Both the position numbers and the translations under genes were made by a program. Positions 24,757-31,277 of a stretch of DNA of 46,135 nt are shown piece by piece (position 1 is the first letter of the stretch; every line of letters begins with the position of its first letter). The notes beneath the pieces are model-generated. The model made no database searches. It was given only the letters and a program-made list of their open reading frames with translations, and was not told the origin of the DNA. The DNA lies in NCBI GenBank assembly GCA_946481095.1, contig CAMLML010000032.1:1-46135 (forward strand), in the 5' to 3' direction. The DNA is from an uncultured Cellvibrio sp. GTDB lineage: Bacteria > Pseudomonadota > Gammaproteobacteria > Pseudomonadales > Cellvibrionaceae.

Positions 24757-25028
24757 GAATTCACCGCTGCTTTTAATTGCACGCCCGCCTTGAATGCCAC
24801 ATTGCGGCTGGCGGCAATTTTTATGGTTTCGCCCGTGCGTGGATTGCGGCCTTCACGTGCAGCACGCTCGCTGATTTTAAAACTACCGAAACCCGGCAAT
24901 GTGACTGACTCACCGCGACTCAAAGCATTGGTAATTTGCTCAATCAAGGACGACACCACCAAATCAGCCTTGTGCGGGGTCAATTGCAATTCATTCGCAA
25001 GCATCACAACCAATTGATTTTTTTGCAT
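24753..25028 (-). CDS. HU-family DNA-binding protein
   Basis: A 91-residue histone-like protein that bends DNA as a dimer in the nucleoid. Typical pattern: MQKNQLVVMLANELQLTPHKADLVVSSLIEQI, VTLPGFGSFKISERAAREGRNPRTGE (the GFGSF-x-RxxRxGRNPxTG signature) and IKIAASRNVAFKAGVQLK. The DNA-inserting proline lies in RNPRTG. It is close to HupB/HU but the N-terminus QKNQLV rather than NKxxLI is less typical. The stop codon lies in a palindromic repeat, so insertion of the repeat may have set the C-terminus (AAVNS). Confidence 0.93.
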   Translation of the reverse strand: MQKNQLVVMLANELQLTPHKADLVVSSLIEQITNALSRGESVTLPGFGSFKISERAAREGRNPRTGETIKIAASRNVAFKAGVQLKAAVNS

Positions 25029-25157
25029 AAGAGATCACCTTTCGATATGTCCAGAAGGCAAGTGTACCCAGATATTCCTGATCAAGCGATATCAAATCAC
25101 GAAAGAAATTCAATTCTGATAAACTGCAAAAAAATTATTCTGATTTCGAGGTGACAG

Positions 25158-25739
25158 TTGCACTCCCCAAACTCACGCACGCGCATGCCGACATTATTAT
25201 TGCACTGGCATAAAACAGGCTGTTTGAATATGCAATTGTATTGCGAAAGAAATTTACATGCCTGGTTACAGGATACAGGCTCACTCACCGCCAGATTAAT
25301 TACACAAAGCCAGGGAGAATTTAAAGTAAAAGTGCTGTTTCAGGGATTCGGCAAAATCCGCCTTGATGAACGGCGCGCACTTGGACTCGCAAAACATCAA
25401 GCCACATTAATACGTGAAGTCATTTTATACGGTAAAAACCAGCCATGGGTATTTGCACGCAGTCTTCTGCCATTATCCAGCCTGACAGGTCGATTGAGAC
25501 AATTACGTAAAACCAGCCGCAAACCTTTGGGCGCATTTTTATTCAAGCAACCCCGGTTGCAGCGCAGCCCGATTGAAGTCGCCCGAATTAACCACAAGCA
25601 TGGATATTTACCTGACTATCTTCACCCTGATCACACAGTGTGGGGCAGACGATCAGTATTTTATGTTGAGCAAAAACCTTTATTGGTCAGTGAGGTTTTT
25701 TTACCTGATTTTATTAAGGAAATTAGTAATCAAACATAA
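25158..25739 (+). CDS. ubiC: Chorismate pyruvate-lyase UbiC
   Basis: Removes pyruvate from chorismate to give 4-hydroxybenzoate, first step of ubiquinone synthesis. 193 residues with family features: QATLIREVILYGKNQPWVFARSLLP (the active-site arginine and substrate pocket), KPLGAFLFKQPRLQRSPIEVARI, and VWGRRSVFYVEQKPLLVSEVFLPDF. The start is TTG at 25158: GAGGTGA lies directly upstream with the spacing expected for the 16S tail, and no in-frame ATG is available before 25185. Followed after 68 bp by ubiA, the next enzyme. Confidence 0.93.
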   Translation: MHSPNSRTRMPTLLLHWHKTGCLNMQLYCERNLHAWLQDTGSLTARLITQSQGEFKVKVLFQGFGKIRLDERRALGLAKHQATLIREVILYGKNQPWVFARSLLPLSSLTGRLRQLRKTSRKPLGAFLFKQPRLQRSPIEVARINHKHGYLPDYLHPDHTVWGRRSVFYVEQKPLLVSEVFLPDFIKEISNQT

Positions 25740-25807
25740 TGTGATTGTATCGAATGATTAACATTCGGGTTATCAACCAAGGGTTTAAACTCTGTTTTTA
25801 TTCAGGC

Positions 25808-26791
25808 ATGATTGACTCTCTACCCAGCAAAGATTCTGACAAATACATGATGCAACCCAATCCCGATAATAAATTGCTGCAAAAAATCCAACCGCCTGAA
25901 AAAAAATTGCCCTGGCATTCATTTGCACAATTTAAAAATTACTTGCTGCTGATGCGATTGCATAAACCTATCGGAATTTACTTGCTGCTCTGGCCAACAC
26001 TCTGGAGCCTTTGGCTGGCAACACCTGAACTTATGCCCAGCATTAAAAATTTGCTGATATTTATTACCGGCGTAATTCTCATGCGTTCGGCGGGTTGTGT
26101 GATCAATGATTTTGCTGATAGAAATATTGATGGCAGGGTCAAGCGCACACGGGATCGACCATTGGCTACAGGCGCAGTAACCAGCAAAGAAGCCATTATT
26201 TTATTTGCGGGGATTGCGGGGATTGCATTTCTATTGGTCCTGATGACCAACCAGCTGACAATACAGCTATCGATTGGCGGACTGATTCTTGCCGCGACCT
26301 ATCCATTTATGAAGCGTTATACCTATCTGCCACAAGTTGTTCTCGGGGCTGCATTTGCATGGAGCGTCCCTATGGCATTCGCAGCCGAGGCAGGGAAAAT
26401 CACTCAGGATGCCTGGTTAATTTATTTGGCCGTGGTTCTGTGGACCGTTGTCTACGATACGTTTTACGCCATGGTTGATCGTGATGACGATATCAAGATT
26501 GGCGTCAAATCCACCGCAATTTTATTTGGCGATCAGGATCGAATCATTACTGGCATGTTGCAACTACTGACACTTTACATACTGGTTACTATAGGGCAGC
26601 ACTTTTCATTGAACGGTGTTTATTACCTGAGTCTCTTATTAGTCGCCGGTTTGTTTGCCTATCAACAATGGCTCATTCGTTTCCGTGATCCTGCGGCTTG
26701 CTTCAAAGCTTTTCTGAATAATCACTGGGTGGGGTTGGTGGTTTTTATTGGTATTGCAGCCGATCGTATTTATAAAATTCCATTGTCATAA
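25808..26791 (+). CDS. ubiA: 4-hydroxybenzoate polyprenyltransferase UbiA
   Basis: Inner-membrane prenyltransferase that attaches the polyprenyl tail to 4-hydroxybenzoate. About eight to nine membrane helices; the two Asp-rich Mg2+-diphosphate sites are [10 protein letters not shown] (followed by [12 protein letters not shown]) and [20 protein letters not shown]. Both are intact. The start is ambiguous: ATG 25808 (327 residues) is used; ATG 25847/25850 or an upstream frame to 25745 are possible, since family members begin shortly before the LMRLHKPIG segment and the extension is not conserved. The 3' end carries the first unit of the Pho box for phoB. Confidence 0.94.
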   Translation: MIDSLPSKDSDKYMMQPNPDNKLLQKIQPPEKKLPWHSFAQFKNYLLLMRLHKPIGIYLLLWPTLWSLWLATPELMPSIKNLLIFITGVILMRSAGCVINDFADRNIDGRVKRTRDRPLATGAVTSKEAIILFAGIAGIAFLLVLMTNQLTIQLSIGGLILAATYPFMKRYTYLPQVVLGAAFAWSVPMAFAAEAGKITQDAWLIYLAVVLWTVVYDTFYAMVDRDDDIKIGVKSTAILFGDQDRIITGMLQLLTLYILVTIGQHFSLNGVYYLSLLLVAGLFAYQQWLIRFRDPAACFKAFLNNHWVGLVVFIGIAADRIYKIPLS

Positions 26792-26811
26792 TTCTGTCAT
26801 GTTGATTTCAT
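26783..26811 (+). promoter_or_regulatory. Three-unit Pho box before phoB
   Basis: Three 7-mers at 11-bp spacing: TTGTCAT (26783-26789), CTGTCAT (26794-26800), ATTTCAT (26805-26811), matching the PhoB direct repeat CTGTCAT-N4-CTGTCAT at 6, 7 and 5 of 7. It overlaps the last codons of ubiA and ends 41 bp before the phoB ATG; a -10-like CATAAA lies about 15-20 bp downstream. Predicts autoregulation of phoBR. Confidence 0.8.
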
Positions 26812-26852
26812 TTAATAGACTGCAACATAAACGTAATACTTGAGTTGGCGTT

Positions 26853-27551
26853 ATGACGGGTCGAAAAATTTTAATTGTTGATGATGAATCATCCATTCGC
26901 GATATGCTGCGTGTTGCATTGGAAATGGCGGAGTACGATTGCCTTGAAGCCAGTAATGCACAAGAGGCACACTCACAAATTATTGATGAGCAACCTGATT
27001 TGATTTTATTGGATTGGATGATGCCGGGAACCAGTGGTATTGAATTGGCCCGCCGATTAAAACGTGACGAAGTCACACAAAACATCCCCATTATTATGCT
27101 GACGGCCAAAGGTGAGGAGGATAATAAAATCCAGGGGCTGGATGTCGGTGCTGATGATTACATCACCAAACCTTTTTCCCCACGCGAACTGGTCGCACGA
27201 TTGAAAGCCGTATTGCGCCGTACCGAACCACAAAGCAATTCTTCCCCTATACAAGTCAAAGGTTTGTGCCTGGATCCTGTTAGCCATCGTATTACCATCA
27301 ATCAACAATTGGTTGAAATGGGCCCTACTGAATACAGGCTTCTGGAATTTTTTCTCACCCATCAGGAAAGAGCCTATACCCGCAGTCAATTGTTGGATCA
27401 TGTCTGGGGCGGCAATGTGTATGTTGAAGAACGCACTGTTGATGTCCATATTCGCAGACTGCGCAAAGCCTTAACAATTGATGGTCATGAAGATCTGGTT
27501 CAAACTGTTCGCGGAACAGGCTACAGATTTTCAACCCGGCTTGAAGCCTGA
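26853..27551 (+). CDS. phoB: Phosphate regulon response regulator PhoB
   Basis: OmpR/PhoB-type transcription factor activated by PhoR under phosphate limitation. 232 residues: receiver with acidic pocket D10/D11, phospho-acceptor D54 (LLDWMMPGTSG), conserved Thr (MLTAKGEE) and Lys (TKPFSPREL), then a winged helix-turn-helix with VEMGPTEYRLLEFFLTHQERAYTRSQLLDHVWGGN and TVDVHIRRLRKAL, ending TVRGTGYRFS. The GxGYxF tail and DVHIRRLRKAL are diagnostic for PhoB. Preceded by a Pho box, followed by phoR. Confidence 0.97.
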   Translation: MTGRKILIVDDESSIRDMLRVALEMAEYDCLEASNAQEAHSQIIDEQPDLILLDWMMPGTSGIELARRLKRDEVTQNIPIIMLTAKGEEDNKIQGLDVGADDYITKPFSPRELVARLKAVLRRTEPQSNSSPIQVKGLCLDPVSHRITINQQLVEMGPTEYRLLEFFLTHQERAYTRSQLLDHVWGGNVYVEERTVDVHIRRLRKALTIDGHEDLVQTVRGTGYRFSTRLEA

Positions 27552-27587
27552 CTGATAAAATCCTCGGGATTTTTAGAGGCTGATATT

Positions 27588-28874
27588 TTGCTTAAAGGTT
27601 TTTCAACAGAACTGCAGCGTATTATTTTGCTGTCTTTATCCGGCTTCGTATTGGGATTGATAACCGATCAAATGGGCTGGAGTCTATTATTGAGTTGCAG
27701 CCTGTACATAGGCTGGATGCTATTGAAAATGCGTCAACTCAATCAATGGCTGCTCAACACCCAACAACAACATCCACCGGAAGCCAGTGGCATCTGGGGT
27801 ATTATTTTCGACAACATTTATCAGCTGCAACGTCACCAACAACAGGAAAAAGAAAAACTGCAAGCGGTGATCAAGCGCGTACAGGAAATCAGCTCTGCAT
27901 TAAAAGATGGCATCATCATTCTCAATGAAAAAGGCCAACTGGATTTCTGGAACCCTGCCGCACATAGAATGTTGGGGTTCAGCACAAAAGATCAGGGACA
28001 ATCGGTGATTAATTTTTTACGCCACCCCAAATTTGTCAGTTATTTTGAAGACGGCAAATACGAAGAACCTTTGGAATTACCTTCTCCACGTTTTTCATCC
28101 AAACATTTACAATTTCAAATCACACCTTTTGGTAATACCGAAAAATTAATTGTCGTTCGTGATGTAACACAGTTGCATAATCTGGAAAAAATGCGACAGG
28201 ATTTTGTGGCCAACGTATCACACGAATTACGCACGCCATTAACCGTGATTAACGGCTATGTGGAAACACTGGCCGACAATAATTCAAACCCGCAATGGAG
28301 CAAACCTTTGCAACAGATGTTACAGCAAGGGAAGCGTATGTCGCTGTTGATCAACGATCTGTTGGTACTGTCCAAATTGGAAACCACTGAAGCCGGACAA
28401 AATCACAAGCCTATTAATATCGAACAACTATTAAACGCTGTAAAAGCCGAAACCGATGTACTGGCACAAGATAAACAACAAACACTGAATTTAATTTGTA
28501 ACAACACCACCAAACCCCTGCTCTATTCCGGCAACGAAAAAGAATTACACAGTGCTTTTTCGAATTTGGTTATCAATGCAATTAAATACACCCAAAGAGA
28601 AGGCAAAATTACAATTCTGCTCTGGCAAGATTTGCAACACTTCTACATTTCAGTCACGGATAACGGGCCGGGAATTGACGCGCAACATCTCCCACGATTA
28701 ACAGAACGCTTTTATCGTGTAGATGCCAGCCGCAACAGCGAAACTGGCGGCACAGGTTTAGGTTTGGCAATTGTCAAACACGTGTTGTTACGCCACTACG
28801 CCGAATTAAAAATTACCAGCGAACCCGGAAAGGGCAGTTCATTTACCTGTGTGTTTGGGTTACAGGATAAGTAA
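27588..28874 (+). CDS. phoR: Phosphate regulon sensor kinase PhoR
   Basis: Membrane histidine kinase partner of PhoB. 428 residues: two N-terminal hydrophobic helices (about 10-30 and 31-48), a PAS domain (SALKDGIIILNEKGQLDFWNPAAHRMLG), the DHp H-box FVANVSHELRTPLTVINGY with the phospho-accepting His, and the ATPase N-, G1- and G2-boxes (NLVINAIKYT, DNGPGID, GGTGLGLAIVKH). TTG at 27588 is the likely start, with AGAGG about nine bases upstream; a weak hairpin AAAATCC/GGATTTT (27557-27573) lies in the phoB-phoR gap and may damp phoR expression. Confidence 0.95.
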   Translation: MLKGFSTELQRIILLSLSGFVLGLITDQMGWSLLLSCSLYIGWMLLKMRQLNQWLLNTQQQHPPEASGIWGIIFDNIYQLQRHQQQEKEKLQAVIKRVQEISSALKDGIIILNEKGQLDFWNPAAHRMLGFSTKDQGQSVINFLRHPKFVSYFEDGKYEEPLELPSPRFSSKHLQFQITPFGNTEKLIVVRDVTQLHNLEKMRQDFVANVSHELRTPLTVINGYVETLADNNSNPQWSKPLQQMLQQGKRMSLLINDLLVLSKLETTEAGQNHKPINIEQLLNAVKAETDVLAQDKQQTLNLICNNTTKPLLYSGNEKELHSAFSNLVINAIKYTQREGKITILLWQDLQHFYISVTDNGPGIDAQHLPRLTERFYRVDASRNSETGGTGLGLAIVKHVLLRHYAELKITSEPGKGSSFTCVFGLQDK

Positions 28875-29225
28875 TTTTGTGGGTACCGATCTATACCAAG
28901 GCTTGGAGATAATAAAGCAGATGACAGCAACGCATTAATTATTTCCGATATTTCGATTTGGGAAATTTCAATGCTACACAAAAAAGGGCGCATTCAAATT
29001 TCCACAACACCAGCACATTTTATAAATTTATTTTTGCAATCACGAAATATATCTGTAATTCCCATTTCACCGGAAATAGTTGAGTTATCAGTCAATTTCG
29101 ATTCAGATATTAATGGTGATCCTGCTGATAGAATTATTGCTGCCACCTCAATTATTCACAATGCCCAACTTGTAACTGCAGATACAAATCTTCGAAACAG
29201 CAAATCAGTTGATACTGTTTGGTAA
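28875..29225 (+). pseudogene. PIN-domain toxin (VapC-like), 5'-truncated remnant
   Basis: The frame directly after the phoR stop (open from 28875) encodes the C-terminal three quarters of a PIN domain: NALIISDISIWEISMLHKKGRIQI, GDPADRIIAATSIIHNAQLVTADTNLR and DTVW, closely matching the VapC helix with WEI and the DPADR acidic motif. The N-terminal strand with the first catalytic Asp (LLDTH-type) is absent and no good start codon exists before ATG 28971, which would delete still more. I conclude a decayed ribonuclease toxin. No antitoxin gene is nearby. The truncation point coincides with the phoR stop, consistent with an ancient deletion that fused the two loci. Confidence 0.75.
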
Positions 29226-29247
29226 GAACAAATTCTAATTATATTCA

Positions 29248-29280
29248 AATGAATCATCTGCACACTAAAGATGATTCATT
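29248..29280. terminator. Possible bidirectional terminator
   Basis: AATGAATCATCT (29248-29259) with AGATGATTCATT (29269-29280), a perfect 12-bp stem and 9-base loop, between the convergent PIN remnant and the membrane-protein gene; the right arm covers the stop codon of the latter. Flanks are A/T-rich but the T tract is short. Confidence 0.5.
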
Positions 29281-29839
29281 CAATAAAAATCCCGATCACG
29301 ATTAACAACAATAATAATGTACCGGGTATTATCCAGACAAAATTAATCCAGGTCAGATTTTTATTGCTTGATCCGAGGGGATCATCGCAGGCTATATTAA
29401 TAGCAGTCTGCGCCTGGAAAACAAAAAAACCTCTGATAAAAATATTGCCGAATATAAATGCGTAAATTAACGTGTCAGTGAGTTCGACTCTGCTAAAAAT
29501 ATTATCCAATATCAAAGAAATAACGACCAGAGTTGCCCATAAGTTTGGATACCATTTATAACTTTTATCCCGCTCGGTTGCCCGCATATCAATAACTGCA
29601 TAGAGCGCATGGGTAAAAAATACAGCGAAGATTGCTCGGGCTATTGGCCACATATCTTCATTGTTGGCAATTTTATACATCTTCCAGTTTTTATAATTCC
29701 AATAAACTCCATAAAAACCCATGGTGGAGAAAAAAAGAATATAAAACTTTAATTTTGAAACCACATAGAATTCCTGTATAGGTAATTCATAGGTCGCTTG
29801 CAAACTGGATTCCGGTGCAGCATAGATATTGTCTTGCAT
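29276..29839 (-). CDS. Hypothetical inner-membrane protein
   Basis: A 187-residue protein with about four transmembrane helices: roughly 30-48 (KFYILFFSTMGFYGVYWNY), 65-83 (ARAIFAVFFTHALYAVIDM), 100-112 plus 120-140 (TLVVISLILDN; LIYAFIFGNIFIRGFFVF), and 165-186 (FVWIIPGTLLLLLIVIGIFI). It begins with a soluble tail, MQDNIYAAPESSLQA, followed by YVVSKLKFYILFFSTMGFYGVYWNYKNW, a layout also seen in a group of pseudomonad membrane proteins of unknown role. No catalytic motif. It stands alone on the minus strand, convergent with the PIN remnant. Confidence 0.7.
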   Translation of the reverse strand: MQDNIYAAPESSLQATYELPIQEFYVVSKLKFYILFFSTMGFYGVYWNYKNWKMYKIANNEDMWPIARAIFAVFFTHALYAVIDMRATERDKSYKWYPNLWATLVVISLILDNIFSRVELTDTLIYAFIFGNIFIRGFFVFQAQTAINIACDDPLGSSNKNLTWINFVWIIPGTLLLLLIVIGIFIE

Positions 29840-29890
29840 GATTGATTCCTTTTTATTATTCAGGCAATCACTATACTGACAGATATCAGA

Positions 29891-29917
29891 AAATAACAGG
29901 CATCAAACCTGTTATTT
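29891..29917. terminator. Hairpin after the DUF2141 gene
   Basis: AAATAACAGG, loop CATCAAA, CCTGTTATTT: perfect 10-bp stem 21 bases after the minus-strand stop at 29939, ending in T on that strand (…GTTATTTTC). Probably the terminator of the DUF2141 gene. Confidence 0.65.
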
Positions 29918-29938
29918 CTATAAGAAATGGATTGTTGA

Positions 29939-30349
29939 TTACTGCAAATAAATCGTAATGGTTTTATTTTCGGTAACAGATACCAATGAATCCTTAAAGC
30001 TTGGCGGACCAAAGTTTGCGCCATTGTTGGAAAAACCGTAGGGCTCTGTAGGAATGCCTATAGCATCTTTATCTATATTGCCGTTGTCATTTTCATCCTG
30101 ATACAGGGTTACTGCGTATTCACCTGCTGGTAAATCTTTAAAAATAACATTAACTGTTTTTTCAGTTACGGGCAATTTTTGTCCCTGAATGCCTTGCTTC
30201 ATCCATGTTGATTCCGAGTTGTGTAACGCAACATATAAAAATCCTTTGGTGGATTTTACGTTTTCAACATTAATCGAAAGATCTTGTGCAAATGCAGAAA
30301 CACCGACCAAATTAAGTGTTAAAGCGGATAAGTAAAATGACATCTTCAT
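29939..30349 (-). CDS. DUF2141 exported protein
   Basis: A 136-residue exported protein: signal peptide at 1-21 (ending AFA before QDLSINVEN) and one beta-sandwich domain of the DUF2141 type, with KGFLYVALHNSESTW, VIFKDLPAGEYAVTLYQDENDNGNIDKD and the glycine/asparagine-rich EPYGFSNNGANFGPPSFKD. The DENDNGNID segment is a calcium-like acidic loop characteristic of the family. Function unknown, probably periplasmic or outer-membrane associated. An inverted repeat lies upstream (30428-30446). Confidence 0.85.
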   Translation of the reverse strand: MKMSFYLSALTLNLVGVSAFAQDLSINVENVKSTKGFLYVALHNSESTWMKQGIQGQKLPVTEKTVNVIFKDLPAGEYAVTLYQDENDNGNIDKDAIGIPTEPYGFSNNGANFGPPSFKDSLVSVTENKTITIYLQ

Positions 30350-30427
30350 GAGTTGCTCTCCTGTAATAACAACGTTTACAGATTAAAACAACACAATCGT
30401 TATGCGAGATAACAGGCATCATTAATA

Positions 30428-30446
30428 CATGATGTTATTCATCATG
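30428..30446. repeat. Small inverted repeat upstream of the DUF2141 gene
   Basis: CATGATG-TTATT-CATCATG, a perfect 7-bp dyad 79 bp before the DUF2141 start and just past the end of cheX. May be an operator or a weak cheX terminator. Confidence 0.35.
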
Positions 30447-30464
30447 ATTTCTGTATGACAAGTG

Positions 30465-30914
30465 TTAACCGTCAAGGCAAATCACAACAGCAGCATGGTA
30501 GGCACGCCAATACACAGGAATTACATAGGATCTGAGATGGGAAGGTAAATGTATATGACTGGGAGCACCTTCAATCATGACCGGGACTGATATCATAAAA
30601 TCCTGACCAAAAACACTTCTGGCATTACCGGAAATTGTATTGGCAACTTCACCAACCAAATCAAAAATATTATCGTTACCTGTGTCATGCTCCCCTATAC
30701 TCATCAACACATGCTTCAATAAAATTTTCGGCGAAGTAAAATAAACGCAACCTTTATAAGGGCCCGATATACCGATTAATCCGGTGACGTCATAAGCGGC
30801 CGGGGAATTATTTTCGACCAAATAAGGGCTGCCTATTTGAATTTCTTTATCCGCTACGTGTTCAAAATAACGTACTACACCGTCAATAAAAACCTGTATT
30901 GTTTGCTCGGTCAT
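30465..30914 (-). CDS. CheX-like CheY-P phosphatase
   Basis: A 149-residue cytosolic protein of the CheC/CheX/FliY phosphatase family. It contains the single active-site helix DLVGEVANTISGNAR, with the diagnostic D-x3-E-x2-N arrangement (Glu and Asn catalyse dephosphorylation of receiver Asp), followed by a downstream proline in SVPVMIEG. The N-terminal part (FIDGVVRYFEHVADKEIQIGSPYL) matches CheX. Starts directly after the upstream regulator's stop (TAA then ATG), with GAGG six bases before the ATG. Likely resets the co-encoded receiver protein. Confidence 0.85.
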   Translation of the reverse strand: MTEQTIQVFIDGVVRYFEHVADKEIQIGSPYLVENNSPAAYDVTGLIGISGPYKGCVYFTSPKILLKHVLMSIGEHDTGNDNIFDLVGEVANTISGNARSVFGQDFMISVPVMIEGAPSHIHLPSHLRSYVIPVYWRAYHAAVVICLDG

Positions 30915-31277
30915 TTAATCCTCGGTCAATTCTATCAGTGCTGCCAATAATGCATCATCAGAAAAAGGTTTACACAAAAAGCCTCTGGCACCTTTTTGCA
31001 GAGCCAGTATTCCGGTTGCCTTATCGCTTAATGCAGAGATCACCAAAATACGCACATTCGGATCCAATTTTGTAATTTTTTCTATGCATTGAATGCCATC
31101 CATTCCCGGCATGGTGATATCCATAGTAATAACTTGAGGTCTTGATTTTTTAAACTGCTCAAATGCATCCAATCCGTTTGCAGCAGAAGCCACCAAACGA
31201 AATTTATCGTGAATATTACAACGCTCGATTTTACGACGAATAATATTCGAATCATCAACAATCATTAAATTGAGCAT
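30915..31277 (-). CDS. CheY-like single-domain response regulator
   Basis: A stand-alone receiver: acidic pocket VDD, phospho-acceptor in ITMDITMPGMDG, the Ser switch residue in LVISALSDK, and the Lys in LCKPFSDD; all five conserved positions are present. No output domain. ATG at 31277 (MLNLMIVDD) is preferred because AGGAGG lies four bases before it; an ATG one codon upstream (31280) is also possible but sits only one base from the ribosome site. The chosen start overlaps the kinase stop in TGATG, so translation is coupled. Expected to be phosphorylated by the kinase and dephosphorylated by CheX. Confidence 0.92.
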   Translation of the reverse strand: MLNLMIVDDSNIIRRKIERCNIHDKFRLVASAANGLDAFEQFKKSRPQVITMDITMPGMDGIQCIEKITKLDPNVRILVISALSDKATGILALQKGARGFLCKPFSDDALLAALIELTED

